Below are positions 6,713-13,009 of a stretch of 13,212 bases of DNA, piece after piece. The number at the start of each line of letters is the position of its first letter. The stretch's first letter is position 1. The position numbers and the translations under genes are program-made. The notes under the pieces were generated by a model. The model worked only from the letters and a program-made list of their open reading frames with translations. It searched no databases and was not told the DNA's origin. Source of the stretch: Brevundimonas sp. (GTDB lineage Bacteria > Pseudomonadota > Alphaproteobacteria > Caulobacterales > Caulobacteraceae); NCBI GenBank assembly GCA_022712235.1, contig JALAGW010000335.1:1-13212 (forward strand). Direction: 5' to 3'.

Positions 6713-7294
6713 TCAGTGTCCGATCAGCTTGACCGCAAAGACGGCGCCGACCAGCAGAACCAGGAAAAGCACGGTGAAAAGCGCCAGTCTTTTCTCGATG
6801 ATCGCCAGCATGGGCTCGCCCCAGCGCTTGAGCACAAAGGCCACCAGGAAGAAGCGGGCGCCGCGCGTAACGACGCACAGGGCCACGAACAGGGCCAGGT
6901 TGAACTGGAAGATGCCCGAGGCGATGGTGATCAGCTTGAACGGGATCGGGGTCAGGCCCTTGATCAGGATGACCCAGGCGCCGTGCTGCTGGAACAGGGC
7001 CTTGGAGGCCTCGAACGTGTCCGCCTTGCCCAGCAGGGACAGGATCCACATCCCCACCGGCTCCAGCCAGAATCCGATGGCGTAACCCAGCAGGCCGCCC
7101 AGGACCGAGGCGATCGTGCAGACCGTGGCGTAGAAGTAGGCGCGTTCCGGCCTGGCCAGCACCATGGGCGCCAGCATGACGTCCGGCGGAATGGGGAAGA
7201 AGGAGCTCTCCGCGAAGGAGACCACGGCCAGCGACCGGGTCGCGTGACGGTGGCGGGCCAGAGAAAAGACCCAGTCATAGAGCTTGCGAAGCAT
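6713..7294 (-). CDS. YqaA/DedA-family membrane protein
   Basis: This 193-residue integral membrane protein has the DedA/SNARE-associated signature: FFPIPPDVMLAPMVLARP near residues 32-49, a glycine-rich GGLLGYAIGFWLEP helix (66-79), the LIKGLTPIPFKLITIASG re-entrant motif (110-127), and R144/R147 in TRGARFF. That layout matches the YqaA subgroup rather than the classical DedA length. DedA-family proteins are linked to lipid flipping and membrane homeostasis; the exact substrate of this member is unknown. ATG 7292-7294 has only a weak ribosome site (GGGA). It heads the minus-strand unit yqaA-like, dsbB, coq7. On the minus strand GCTAGAGC (7326-7319), with its last base 24 bp upstream of the ATG, resembles a Caulobacter -10 element. 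Confidence 0.87.
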   Translation of the reverse strand: MLRKLYDWVFSLARHRHATRSLAVVSFAESSFFPIPPDVMLAPMVLARPERAYFYATVCTIASVLGGLLGYAIGFWLEPVGMWILSLLGKADTFEASKALFQQHGAWVILIKGLTPIPFKLITIASGIFQFNLALFVALCVVTRGARFFLVAFVLKRWGEPMLAIIEKRLALFTVLFLVLLVGAVFAVKLIGH

Positions 7295-7311
7295 ACAGGC
7301 GTCCCGGTTGA

Positions 7312-7330
7312 GCCTGCGGCTCTAGCAGGC
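7312..7330 (-). promoter_or_regulatory. Candidate -10 and hairpin ahead of the minus-strand unit
   Basis: On the minus strand GCTAGAGC (7326-7319) matches the Caulobacter -10 GCTANAWC at 7 of 8 positions, but no TTGACG-like -35 sits 10-14 nt upstream. The same bases form a hairpin, GCCTGC (7312-7317) with GCAGGC (7325-7330). It is tentative. Confidence 0.25.
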
Positions 7331-7487
7331 CCGACGGGCGGGCGCACCCGTTGATCGGCGGCTGCGACACCGCAACGTGTCCTGTTTCGATGCAGCTCCG
7401 CCTTGCGCCCGACCGGGGCCGCCCATTAGGTTCCGCCCCAATCGGCGGCAGAGGCCCGCCCCAAGAGACAGCATGAGGAGACGCGCC

Positions 7488-8573
7488 ATGATGGACGCCG
7501 CCAAACTCGACCAGGAAAACCCGCTGGGCGTGGACGGTTTCGAATTCGTCGAGTTCACCGGTCCCGAGCCGGAAGCCATGATCGCCCGGCTGGAGCTGAT
7601 GGGCTTCACCCAGACCCATGTGAACCCGACCACCGACGCCGTGCGCCTGAAGCAGGGCGACATCACCATGCTGGTCAACCGCTCGCCCAAGGGTCAGGCG
7701 GCGGACTTCGCCAAGGACCACGGCCCCTCGGCCAACGGCATGGCCTTCCGCGTCGCCGACGCCAAGGCCGCCTATGAGGGCGCGCTGGAACGCGGCGCCC
7801 GCGCCGCCGAGGGCGTCCACGGCGGGGCCCTGGGCGCCGACTATCCCTATATCCTGCAGGGCATCGGCGGCTCGCTGCTCTATGTCATCGACCAGTATGG
7901 CGAGAAGGGCTCGCTGTATGACGCCTGGGACGAGATCGAGGGCTGGGAAGAAGCCGAGCGCAAGAACTCCATGGGTCTGGAGATCCTGGACCACCTGACC
8001 CACAACGTGCGTCGCGGCGAGATGCGCACCTGGTCGGGCTTCTACAACTCGATCTTCAACTTCGAGGAGCAGAAGTATTTCGACATCAAGGGCAAGGCGA
8101 CCGGCCTCTTCTCGCAGGCCATGATCGCGCCCGACCGCGCCATCCGCATCCCGCTGAACGAGAGCCAGGACGACAACTCCCAGATCGAGGAGTTCCTGCG
8201 TCGCTACAACGGCGAGGGCATCCAGCATATCGCCCTGACCACCGAGAACATCTACGAGACGGTCGAGGCCATGAAGGCGCGCGGCGTGGACTTCCAGGAC
8301 ACGATCGAGACCTATTTCGAGCTGATCGACAAGCGTCTGCCGGGTCACGGCGAGGACGTGGAGCGGATGCGCAAGAACCGCATCCTGATCGACGGCTCGG
8401 ACGAGGAAGGCCTGCTGCTGCAGATCTTCACCCAGGACACCTTCGGCCCGATCTTCTTCGAGATCATCCAGCGCAAGGGCAACGAGGGCTTCGGCAACGG
8501 CAACTTCCAGGCCCTGTTCGACTCGATCGAGCTGGACCAGATCCGTCGCGGCGTCATCAAGGTCGACGCCTGA
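7488..8573 (+). CDS. hpd: 4-hydroxyphenylpyruvate dioxygenase
   Basis: This 361-residue iron enzyme converts 4-hydroxyphenylpyruvate to homogentisate in tyrosine degradation (cytoplasmic). The two vicinal-oxygen-chelate halves are visible, and the catalytic Fe ligands H169 (EILDHLTHNV), H247 (GIQHIALTTENIY) and E325 (GPIFFEIIQRKGNEGFGNGNF) are all present. The length is that of the bacterial family. The reading frame opens earlier at 7377, but ATG 7488 is chosen because AGGAG (7476-7480) lies 7 nt before it and the family starts near DQENPLGVDGFEFVEF. ATG 7491 is an equally spaced alternative. A weak promoter-like pair, TTGCGC (7403-7408) and ATTAGG (7425-7430), precedes it. A small membrane protein gene follows with no gap; a fumarylacetoacetate hydrolase-family gene lies 2.5 kb downstream on the same strand. 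Confidence 0.96.
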   Translation: MMDAAKLDQENPLGVDGFEFVEFTGPEPEAMIARLELMGFTQTHVNPTTDAVRLKQGDITMLVNRSPKGQAADFAKDHGPSANGMAFRVADAKAAYEGALERGARAAEGVHGGALGADYPYILQGIGGSLLYVIDQYGEKGSLYDAWDEIEGWEEAERKNSMGLEILDHLTHNVRRGEMRTWSGFYNSIFNFEEQKYFDIKGKATGLFSQAMIAPDRAIRIPLNESQDDNSQIEEFLRRYNGEGIQHIALTTENIYETVEAMKARGVDFQDTIETYFELIDKRLPGHGEDVERMRKNRILIDGSDEEGLLLQIFTQDTFGPIFFEIIQRKGNEGFGNGNFQALFDSIELDQIRRGVIKVDA

Positions 8574-8756
8574 ATGAAGATGCGGCCGCCGCACTGGCTG
8601 CCCTGGCTCGGCCCCGCATTCGCGGGACTGGCCGCGGGCATGACCGCCAACCGATGGCCTGAGGGCGGGTTCTGGGGAATCCTCCTGATCGCCCTCATCT
8701 GCGGCTTCGCGCCCATCGTGATCTACCGCGTCTGGAAACGACTGCACCACCGCTGA
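8574..8756 (+). CDS. 60-residue membrane protein directly behind hpd
   Basis: The ATG follows the hpd stop with no intervening base (TGA then ATG), so translation is probably coupled and it is likely on the hpd transcript. The product has two hydrophobic segments (about residues 7-25 and 34-52), a short polar turn and a basic tail, VWKRLHHR, which suggests a cytoplasmic C-terminus in the inner membrane. The SD is weak (AAGGTC in the hpd 3' end). I recognise no family and see no enzymatic motif. A role specific to tyrosine degradation is not supported beyond position. It could also be an ordinary small hypothetical protein; the tight coupling and the membrane-like composition support it as real. 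Confidence 0.55.
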   Translation: MKMRPPHWLPWLGPAFAGLAAGMTANRWPEGGFWGILLIALICGFAPIVIYRVWKRLHHR

Positions 8757-8759
8757 CGA

Positions 8760-8786
8760 TTTCCTCCCCACAGAGTGGGGAGGAAA
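8760..8786. repeat. 11-bp perfect hairpin after the hpd unit
   Basis: TTTCCTCCCCA (8760-8770) pairs fully with TGGGGAGGAAA (8776-8786) around a CAGAG loop, 4 bp after the stop at 8756. An A-run rather than a T-run follows, so it is not a classical terminator for plus transcripts. It resembles the purine-rich palindromes at 1-25 and 5365-5530. Confidence 0.6.
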
Positions 8787-8806
8787 AAACCAAGGGGAAA
8801 CCGCCG

Positions 8807-9886
8807 ATGAAGTCCGTCCTGACCGCCGCAGCCGCCCTGACCCTGCTGGCGTCGCCCGCGCTCGCGCAGGAGGCGCCGACCTGGTCCCTGGCCATCCACG
8901 GCGGCGCGGGGGTCATCGAGCGCGCCAGCCTGAGCCCGGAACGCGACGCCGCCTATCGCGCCGGTCTGCAGGCGGCGCTGGACGCCGGTTCGGCGGTTCT
9001 GGCCCAGGGCGGCTCGTCGCTGGACGCGGTTCAGGCGGCGGTCCAGACCATGGAGGACAACCCCCTGTTCAACGCCGGGCGCGGGGCGGTCTTCACCGCC
9101 GCCGGCAAGAACGAACTGGACGCCGCCGTGATGAACGGCGTCGACCGCAGCGCCGGGGCCGTGGCCGGCCTGACCCGCACCCGTCATCCGATCGCGGCGG
9201 CGCGGGCGGTGATGGAACAATCCCCCCACGTCATGCTGATCGGCGAAGGGGCCGAGAGCTTCGCCGCCTCGGGCGGTCTGGAACAGGTCGAGCCGGGCTT
9301 CTTCTTCACCGAGAGCCGCTGGCAGGCCCTGCTGAAGGCCCTGCGCGACAAGGGCCTGCCCCTGCCGCCGCGTCCGCAAGGCGCCCCGCCGGAACCGGCC
9401 ACCCTGGCCCGGCCGGTCCCCCTGGCCTCGCTGAACGAAGCCCCGCTGGACGAGCGCAAGTTCGGCACGGTCGGCGCCGTGGCCCTGGACAGCCAGGGCC
9501 GGCTGGCGGCGGCGACCTCGACCGGCGGCATGACCGCCAAGCAGTGGGGCCGGGTCGGCGACGTGCCGGTGATCGGCGCCGGGACCTACGCCTCCAACGC
9601 CGACGGCTGCGCCGTCTCGGCCACCGGATCGGGCGAATATTTCATCCGCGCCACGGTCGCGCGCGACATCTGCCACCGCACCGCCGAGGGCATGGCGGTG
9701 CAAGCCGCCGCCGACGCCGAGATCGCGGACGTCGCCTCGATCGGCGGCGATGGCGGCGTGATCGTCATGGGCAAGGACGGCGCGGTGGCCTTTTCCATGA
9801 ACACCTCGGGCATGTATCGCGGCGAGGCCGGATCGGGCCGCACGTCGCGCGTCGCCATCTACGCCGACGAGGAAGCCCCGCGATGA
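8807..9886 (+). CDS. Secreted isoaspartyl peptidase/L-asparaginase, Ntn-hydrolase type
   Basis: This 359-residue protein has a signal peptide (MKSVL, hydrophobic core, cleavage after SPALA at residue 20) and then a plant-type asparaginase/isoaspartyl peptidase. HGGAG (31-35) and NPLFNAGRGAVFT (85-97) are typical of the alpha part. Autocleavage is expected before T221 in KFG-TVGAVALD, making T221 the N-terminal nucleophile of the beta subunit. STGGMTAKQWGRVGD (238-252) and GTYASNADGCAVSATGSGE supply the substrate pocket. It should act in the periplasm on isoaspartyl dipeptides or asparagine; the preference cannot be read from sequence. ATG 8807 has AAGGGGAAA (8792-8800) at good spacing. The stop overlaps the next ATG (ATGA junction), starting a run of coupled genes. 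Confidence 0.92.
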   Translation: MKSVLTAAAALTLLASPALAQEAPTWSLAIHGGAGVIERASLSPERDAAYRAGLQAALDAGSAVLAQGGSSLDAVQAAVQTMEDNPLFNAGRGAVFTAAGKNELDAAVMNGVDRSAGAVAGLTRTRHPIAAARAVMEQSPHVMLIGEGAESFAASGGLEQVEPGFFFTESRWQALLKALRDKGLPLPPRPQGAPPEPATLARPVPLASLNEAPLDERKFGTVGAVALDSQGRLAAATSTGGMTAKQWGRVGDVPVIGAGTYASNADGCAVSATGSGEYFIRATVARDICHRTAEGMAVQAAADAEIADVASIGGDGGVIVMGKDGAVAFSMNTSGMYRGEAGSGRTSRVAIYADEEAPR

Positions 9887-10251
9887 CCGGCGCGGTCGTC
9901 GATCTGGAGCAGAAGTTCGGCGGCTTTTCCGACCACTGGCGGCCGCGCGTCGCGGCGCAGCTGAACGGACAGGACGTGCGGCTGGTCAAGATCCAGGGGG
10001 TCTTCCCCTGGCACAGCCACCCCGAGGCCGAGGAAATGTTCCTGGTCTGGAAGGGCCGCTTCCGGGTCGAGTTCCGCGACCGGATCGAGACACTGGGGCC
10101 GGGCCAGTTCATCGTCGTACCGCGCGGCGTCGAACACCGCACCGCCGCCGACGAGGAGGCCGAGGTCATGATCTTCGAGCCCTCGGAGGTGATCAACACC
10201 GGCGACGCTCCGACCTCGGACTTCACCGCGCCCTCGGGTCAGACGATATGA
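9883..10251 (+). CDS. Single-domain cupin protein
   Basis: This is a 122-residue small cupin. Motif 1 is present as G39-VFPW-H44-S-H46-PEAE-E51-M, and motif 2 as G72-PGQFIVVP80-RGV-E84-H85. H44, H46, E51 and H85 are the usual metal ligands, so a metal-binding barrel is expected. The reaction is not readable; these proteins range from isomerases to sensors. It is far shorter than homogentisate dioxygenase and is not that enzyme. ATG 9883 overlaps the stop of the peptidase (4 bp) and has GAGGAAG (9869-9875) at 7 nt. Its own stop overlaps the start of the methyltransferase gene in the same way. This placement is strong evidence of one operon. Confidence 0.86.
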   Translation: MTGAVVDLEQKFGGFSDHWRPRVAAQLNGQDVRLVKIQGVFPWHSHPEAEEMFLVWKGRFRVEFRDRIETLGPGQFIVVPRGVEHRTAADEEAEVMIFEPSEVINTGDAPTSDFTAPSGQTI

Positions 10252-10718
10252 GCAAACGCGACACGCCCGGCGTCCTGCTGCCGCCGCCGCTGATCTATTT
10301 CGGCTTCCTGGCCGCCGGATGGGGGCTGGGCGTCTGGACGCATGAACCCTCGCTGGGGCTGGCCGTCGAGGTGCGGCGCGGGCTGGCCCTGACGCTGATC
10401 CTCGGCGGCCTGCTGCTGGACGGGGCGGCGGCGGGCTATTTCCGGCGTCTGGGCACCCCGCCCGAGCCGTGGAAACCGACGACCGCGCTGGCGACGGGCG
10501 GCCTCTATCGCTTCAGCCGCAACCCCATCTATCTGGGGTTCGCCATCACCTATCTGGGTCTGGCCGTCGCCATGGACAGTCCCATCGCCCTGGCCCTTCT
10601 GGTCCCCTGCCTGATCGTGGTCGACCGCTTCGTCATCGCCCGCGAGGAGCGCTATCTGGCGGGGAAGTTCGGCGCCGAATACCAGGCCTACAGAGGAAAG
10701 GTCCGCCGATGGCTGTGA
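10248..10718 (+). CDS. Isoprenylcysteine/phospholipid methyltransferase-family membrane protein
   Basis: This is a 156-residue membrane protein with about three to four hydrophobic segments (about residues 12-30, 44-62, 94-110 and 112-128). It carries the C-terminal ICMT/PEMT signature: TGGLYRFSRNPIYLGF (83-98), then E133-E134-RYLAGKFGAEYQAYRGKVRRW. In this family that region binds S-adenosylmethionine and methylates lipids, isoprenoids or similar groups. The substrate here is unknown, and many bacterial members have no assigned target. It starts at ATG 10248, overlapping the cupin stop by 4 bp, so it is probably translationally coupled. Its 3' end overlaps the next gene by 10 bp. Confidence 0.85.
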   Translation: MSKRDTPGVLLPPPLIYFGFLAAGWGLGVWTHEPSLGLAVEVRRGLALTLILGGLLLDGAAAGYFRRLGTPPEPWKPTTALATGGLYRFSRNPIYLGFAITYLGLAVAMDSPIALALLVPCLIVVDRFVIAREERYLAGKFGAEYQAYRGKVRRWL

Positions 10719-10999
10719 CCCCGAACCGCCCCGCCCCGCACGCCGACGAACTGTCGGAAATGGCCATCGAGGAGCTGGACGCCGCCTGCGGCCTGCTGTG
10801 GGTCGAGATGAAGGCTGTCACACCCTGGGGCGACACCTATGAGGGCATGGCCCCGTCCGGCCGGGCGGGCGAGATCGAGCGCCGCTACCTGTGGGCGCAC
10901 GAGCCCGCCGGGGCCATCGCCGTCGAGGTCGAGGTGCGCGATCCCGCCTTGCGCACCGGGGCCGAGGCCCGCGCCGTGATCGCGCCCCCGAACAGTTGA
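10709..10999 (+). CDS. Hypothetical 96-residue protein ending the overlapping run
   Basis: This small soluble protein has a helical, acidic N-terminal half (HADELSEMAIEELDAACGLLWVEM) and a beta-rich C-terminal half ending VEVEVRDPAL. It has no signal peptide. I do not recognise a family. ATG 10709 lies inside the methyltransferase gene, overlapping it by 10 bp, with AGGAAAGG (10694-10701) 7 nt upstream. The good ribosome site and tight overlap support translation. It ends the coupled gene run that begins at 8807. A 67-bp gap separates it from the FAH-family gene. Confidence 0.6.
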   Translation: MAVTPNRPAPHADELSEMAIEELDAACGLLWVEMKAVTPWGDTYEGMAPSGRAGEIERRYLWAHEPAGAIAVEVEVRDPALRTGAEARAVIAPPNS

Positions 11000-11066
11000 T
11001 CGAACGGCGTCCGCGCCGGTCATGTCTCCGCTTCCCAACCGCCCTCTCCAAGACTAGCTTCGCCCT

Positions 11067-12074
11067 ATGAAACTCGCCTCGCTCAAGCACGGCCGTGACG
11101 GCCGCCTCGTCGTCGTCTCCAATGACCTGAACTGGTTCACGGACGCCTTCCTGATCGCGCCCACCCTGCAGGCGGCGCTGGATGACTGGGAGCGCTGCGA
11201 GCCCCTGTTGCGGGCGCTGGCGGAAAGCCTGGAGCACGAAGCCGTGCCGCGCGGCCGCTTCCACGAGCGCGACGCCGCCGCCCCCCTGCCCCGCGCCTAT
11301 CAGTGGGCCGACGGTTCGGCCTATGTGAACCACGTCGAGCTGGTGCGCAAAGCCCGCAACGCCGAGATGCCGGCGACCTTCTGGACCGATCCTCTGATGT
11401 ATCAGGGCGGCTCGGACCACTTCATGGGTCCGCGCGACGCCATCCCGCTGAAGGACGAGGCCTGGGGCTGCGATCTGGAGGCCGAGATCGTGGTCGTGAC
11501 CGGCGACGTGCCGCTCGGCGCCAGCCGCGACGAGGCCCTGGCGGCGATCCGTCTGGTCGGTCTGGTCAATGACGTCAGTCTTCGCAACCTGATCCCCGGC
11601 GAGCTGGCCAAGGGCTTCGGCTTCGTCCAGTCCAAGCCGGCCAGCGCCCTGTCGCCGGTCTTCGTCACGCCGGATGCGCTGGGCGACCGCTGGAAGGACG
11701 GCAAGCTGTCGGGCGCCCTGTCGGTGCAGTTGAACGGCAAGGACTTCGGCCGCGCCGACGCGGGCGTGGACATGACCTTCGACTTCGGCGTCCTGATCGC
11801 CCACCTGGCCAAGACCCGCGCCCTGATCGCCGGCTCGATCATCGGTTCGGGCACGGTCTCGAACAAGGACGCCGACGGCGGTCCGGGCAAGCCGGTGGCC
11901 GACGGCGGTCTGGGCTATTCCTGCATCGCCGAGGTCCGCACCGTCGAAACCATCCTGACCGGCGAGGCCAGGACCCCCTTCCTCAAGCACGGCGACACCG
12001 TCCGCATCGAGATGCTGGACGACAAGCACCACACCCTGTTCGGCGCCATCGAACAGACGGTCGCGCCCGCCTGA
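11067..12074 (+). CDS. Fumarylacetoacetate hydrolase-family protein
   Basis: This 335-residue enzyme of the FAH family probably cleaves fumarylacetoacetate to fumarate and acetoacetate, the last step of tyrosine degradation, given hpd nearby. Metal ligands in the family pattern are visible: D108 (FWTDPLMYQGG), E138 and E140 (GCDLEAEIVVVTGD) and D169 (VNDVSLRN). The GSGTVSNKDADGG segment (260-272) also fits. The length is the short bacterial form rather than the about 420-residue eukaryotic type. Other FAH-family members act on acylpyruvates, so the substrate is inference from context. ATG 11067 is the family-like start; no Shine-Dalgarno is seen, and TAGCTT (11055-11060) ends 6 bp before it, so a leaderless mRNA is possible. 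Homogentisate dioxygenase and maleylacetoacetate isomerase are absent from this window. Confidence 0.9.
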   Translation: MKLASLKHGRDGRLVVVSNDLNWFTDAFLIAPTLQAALDDWERCEPLLRALAESLEHEAVPRGRFHERDAAAPLPRAYQWADGSAYVNHVELVRKARNAEMPATFWTDPLMYQGGSDHFMGPRDAIPLKDEAWGCDLEAEIVVVTGDVPLGASRDEALAAIRLVGLVNDVSLRNLIPGELAKGFGFVQSKPASALSPVFVTPDALGDRWKDGKLSGALSVQLNGKDFGRADAGVDMTFDFGVLIAHLAKTRALIAGSIIGSGTVSNKDADGGPGKPVADGGLGYSCIAEVRTVETILTGEARTPFLKHGDTVRIEMLDDKHHTLFGAIEQTVAPA

Positions 12075-12136
12075 TCTTCGCTTTTCGAGCGCCGTCGGCC
12101 GCGATAGGCTGGCGGCGTTCGGAGGGGGAGTTCCGC

Positions 12137-12658
12137 ATGTCGCCGCAAACCATGGGTCCGCTGATCGGCATCGCCGTGGCCCTGATCATCATCCTGCTGC
12201 GCAACCGCCGCAAACGGACCCTGCGGCCGCATCTGTTGTGGGTCATGCCCCTGCTGGTCACGACAGCGATCGGCTTCGGCCTGTGGGCCAATACCCAGCA
12301 TCCGCACTTCGGCCCCCTGGCCTGGATCGCCTTCGTGGTCGCCCTGGCCCTGGGCTGCACCGCCGGCTGGCAGCGCGGCAAGACCATCACCATCGAGAAG
12401 GAGCCGGACGGCGCGCTGAAGGCCCAGGCCTCGCCGTTGGGACTGGTTCTGGTGGTCGGCCTGTTCGCGGCGCGCGCGGGCCTGCGCGAGGTGATGGAGG
12501 CCAACGCCGCCGCCTGGCATCTGGACGCCGTGGTCGTCACCGACGCCTTCATGCTGTTCGCCGTCGGCATGATCGTCGCCCAGCGCATCGAGCTCTACAT
12601 CCGCGCCCGCCGCATCCTGTCCGGCGGAACCGACAGCCACGTCGAGGTGGCGGCCTAG
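12137..12658 (+). CDS. DUF1453/CcdC-like four-helix membrane protein
   Basis: This 173-residue integral membrane protein has hydrophobic helices at about 7-21, 34-51, 62-76 and 100-112, plus a fifth, weaker segment at about 131-146. The RNRRKRTLRP basic loop after the first helix, and the GWQRGKTITIEKEPDGALKAQASPLG loop between helices three and four, fit the DUF1453/CcdC family that I recall. Molecular function is unknown; the cytochrome-c link in the name comes from a Bacillus neighbour and should not be transferred. ATG 12137 has GGAGGGGG (12121-12128), 8 nt upstream, a strong ribosome site. The stop is TAG, so TAG does terminate in this genome. The tRNA-Leu promoter follows within 25 bp. 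Confidence 0.78.
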   Translation: MSPQTMGPLIGIAVALIIILLRNRRKRTLRPHLLWVMPLLVTTAIGFGLWANTQHPHFGPLAWIAFVVALALGCTAGWQRGKTITIEKEPDGALKAQASPLGLVLVVGLFAARAGLREVMEANAAAWHLDAVVVTDAFMLFAVGMIVAQRIELYIRARRILSGGTDSHVEVAA

Positions 12659-12667
12659 TCGCTAGGG

Positions 12668-12681
12668 CGACGCTTTCGTCG
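12668..12681. terminator. Possible weak terminator hairpin after the DUF1453 gene
   Basis: CGACG-CTTT-CGTCG is a 5-bp hairpin 9 bp after the stop codon. No T-run follows, so it may only pause or protect the transcript end. It abuts the tRNA promoter. Confidence 0.3.
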
Positions 12682-12682
12682 A

Positions 12683-12710
12683 TTGACCCGACGAATTCCG
12701 CCGCTAGATT
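12683..12710 (+). promoter_or_regulatory. Promoter of tRNA-Leu
   Basis: TTGACCC (12683-12689) and GCTAGATT (12703-12710) are 13 nt apart. The Caulobacter housekeeping consensus is TTGACGS, 10-14 nt, GCTANAWC; this site matches 6 of 7 and 7 of 8. The -10 ends 19 bp before the tRNA. Confidence 0.65.
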
Positions 12711-12729
12711 GCGCGCCTCCCAGACCTGT

Positions 12730-12814
12730 GCCGGTGTGGTGGAATTGGTAGACGCGCCGGACTCAAAATCCGGTTCCGAGAGGAGTGTCGGTTCGAGCCC
12801 GACCACCGGCACCA
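12730..12814 (+). tRNA. tRNA-Leu (anticodon CAA)
   Basis: The acceptor arms GCCGGTG (12730-12736) and CACCGGC (12804-12810) pair fully; A73 and an encoded CCA (12812-12814) follow. The anticodon stem CCGGA/TCCGG encloses CTCAAAA with anticodon CAA at 12764-12766, reading UUG. A long variable arm and the GGTTCGAGCCC T-arm complete a class II leucine tRNA. Length is 85 nt including CCA. Confidence 0.97.
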
Positions 12815-12857
12815 CGTCTGGATGAGCGCCTGAGCGGCGCCGTCCTTCATTCCCGAC

Positions 12858-12927
12858 CGACATCCTCATCGACCGGAACGCAGCCTTAGCCGTTCTGGCG
12901 CATTCCGCTTGGCGAGGAGGGATGTCG
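12858..12927. other. Possible structured spacer between tRNA-Leu and the TetR gene
   Basis: An outer stem CGACATCC (12858-12865) with GGATGTCG (12920-12927) encloses an inner stem CCGGAACG (12873-12880) with CGTTCTGG (12891-12898, one G-U pair). No gene fits this spacer (12815-13009). It could be an RNA element or a chance pairing. Confidence 0.25.
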
Positions 12928-12977
12928 CGCGCCCGGACATGGGGCGAAACAATGAATGAACCCCGTCGGACTTGATT

Positions 12978-12999
12978 AAGCGGACACAAGTGTCCACTT
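12978..12999. promoter_or_regulatory. TetR-type operator palindrome
   Basis: GGACAC (12982-12987), spacer AA, and GTGTCC (12990-12995) form a perfect inverted repeat, extended outward by AAG (12978-12980) and CTT (12997-12999). It ends 10 bp before the TetR-family ATG. TTGATT (12972-12977) at its left edge could be a -35, so bound repressor would block the promoter. Autoregulation is inference from position and symmetry. Confidence 0.7.
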
Positions 13000-13009
13000 G
13001 GCGATCTTC

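Noticed and set aside
5408..7354. A 648-codon plus-strand frame opposite coq7, dsbB and the YqaA-like gene
   Set aside because: It is an antisense shadow from GC-rich codon bias. It has no domain or hydrophobic pattern, whereas the minus strand gives three complete recognised families with catalytic residues.
7275..8771. A 498-codon minus-strand frame opposite hpd
   Set aside because: It is antisense to a full-length HPPD with all iron ligands, and extends into non-coding flanks without any ribosome site.
9883..10251. Cupin gene as a homogentisate dioxygenase filling the gap between hpd and the FAH gene
   Set aside because: At 122 residues it is less than a third of that enzyme and lacks its second domain. 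The missing steps must be encoded elsewhere.
10818..12032. A 404-codon minus-strand frame opposite the FAH gene
   Set aside because: It is a shadow of a conserved enzyme. Its N-terminus has no start signal and the sequence has no domain pattern.
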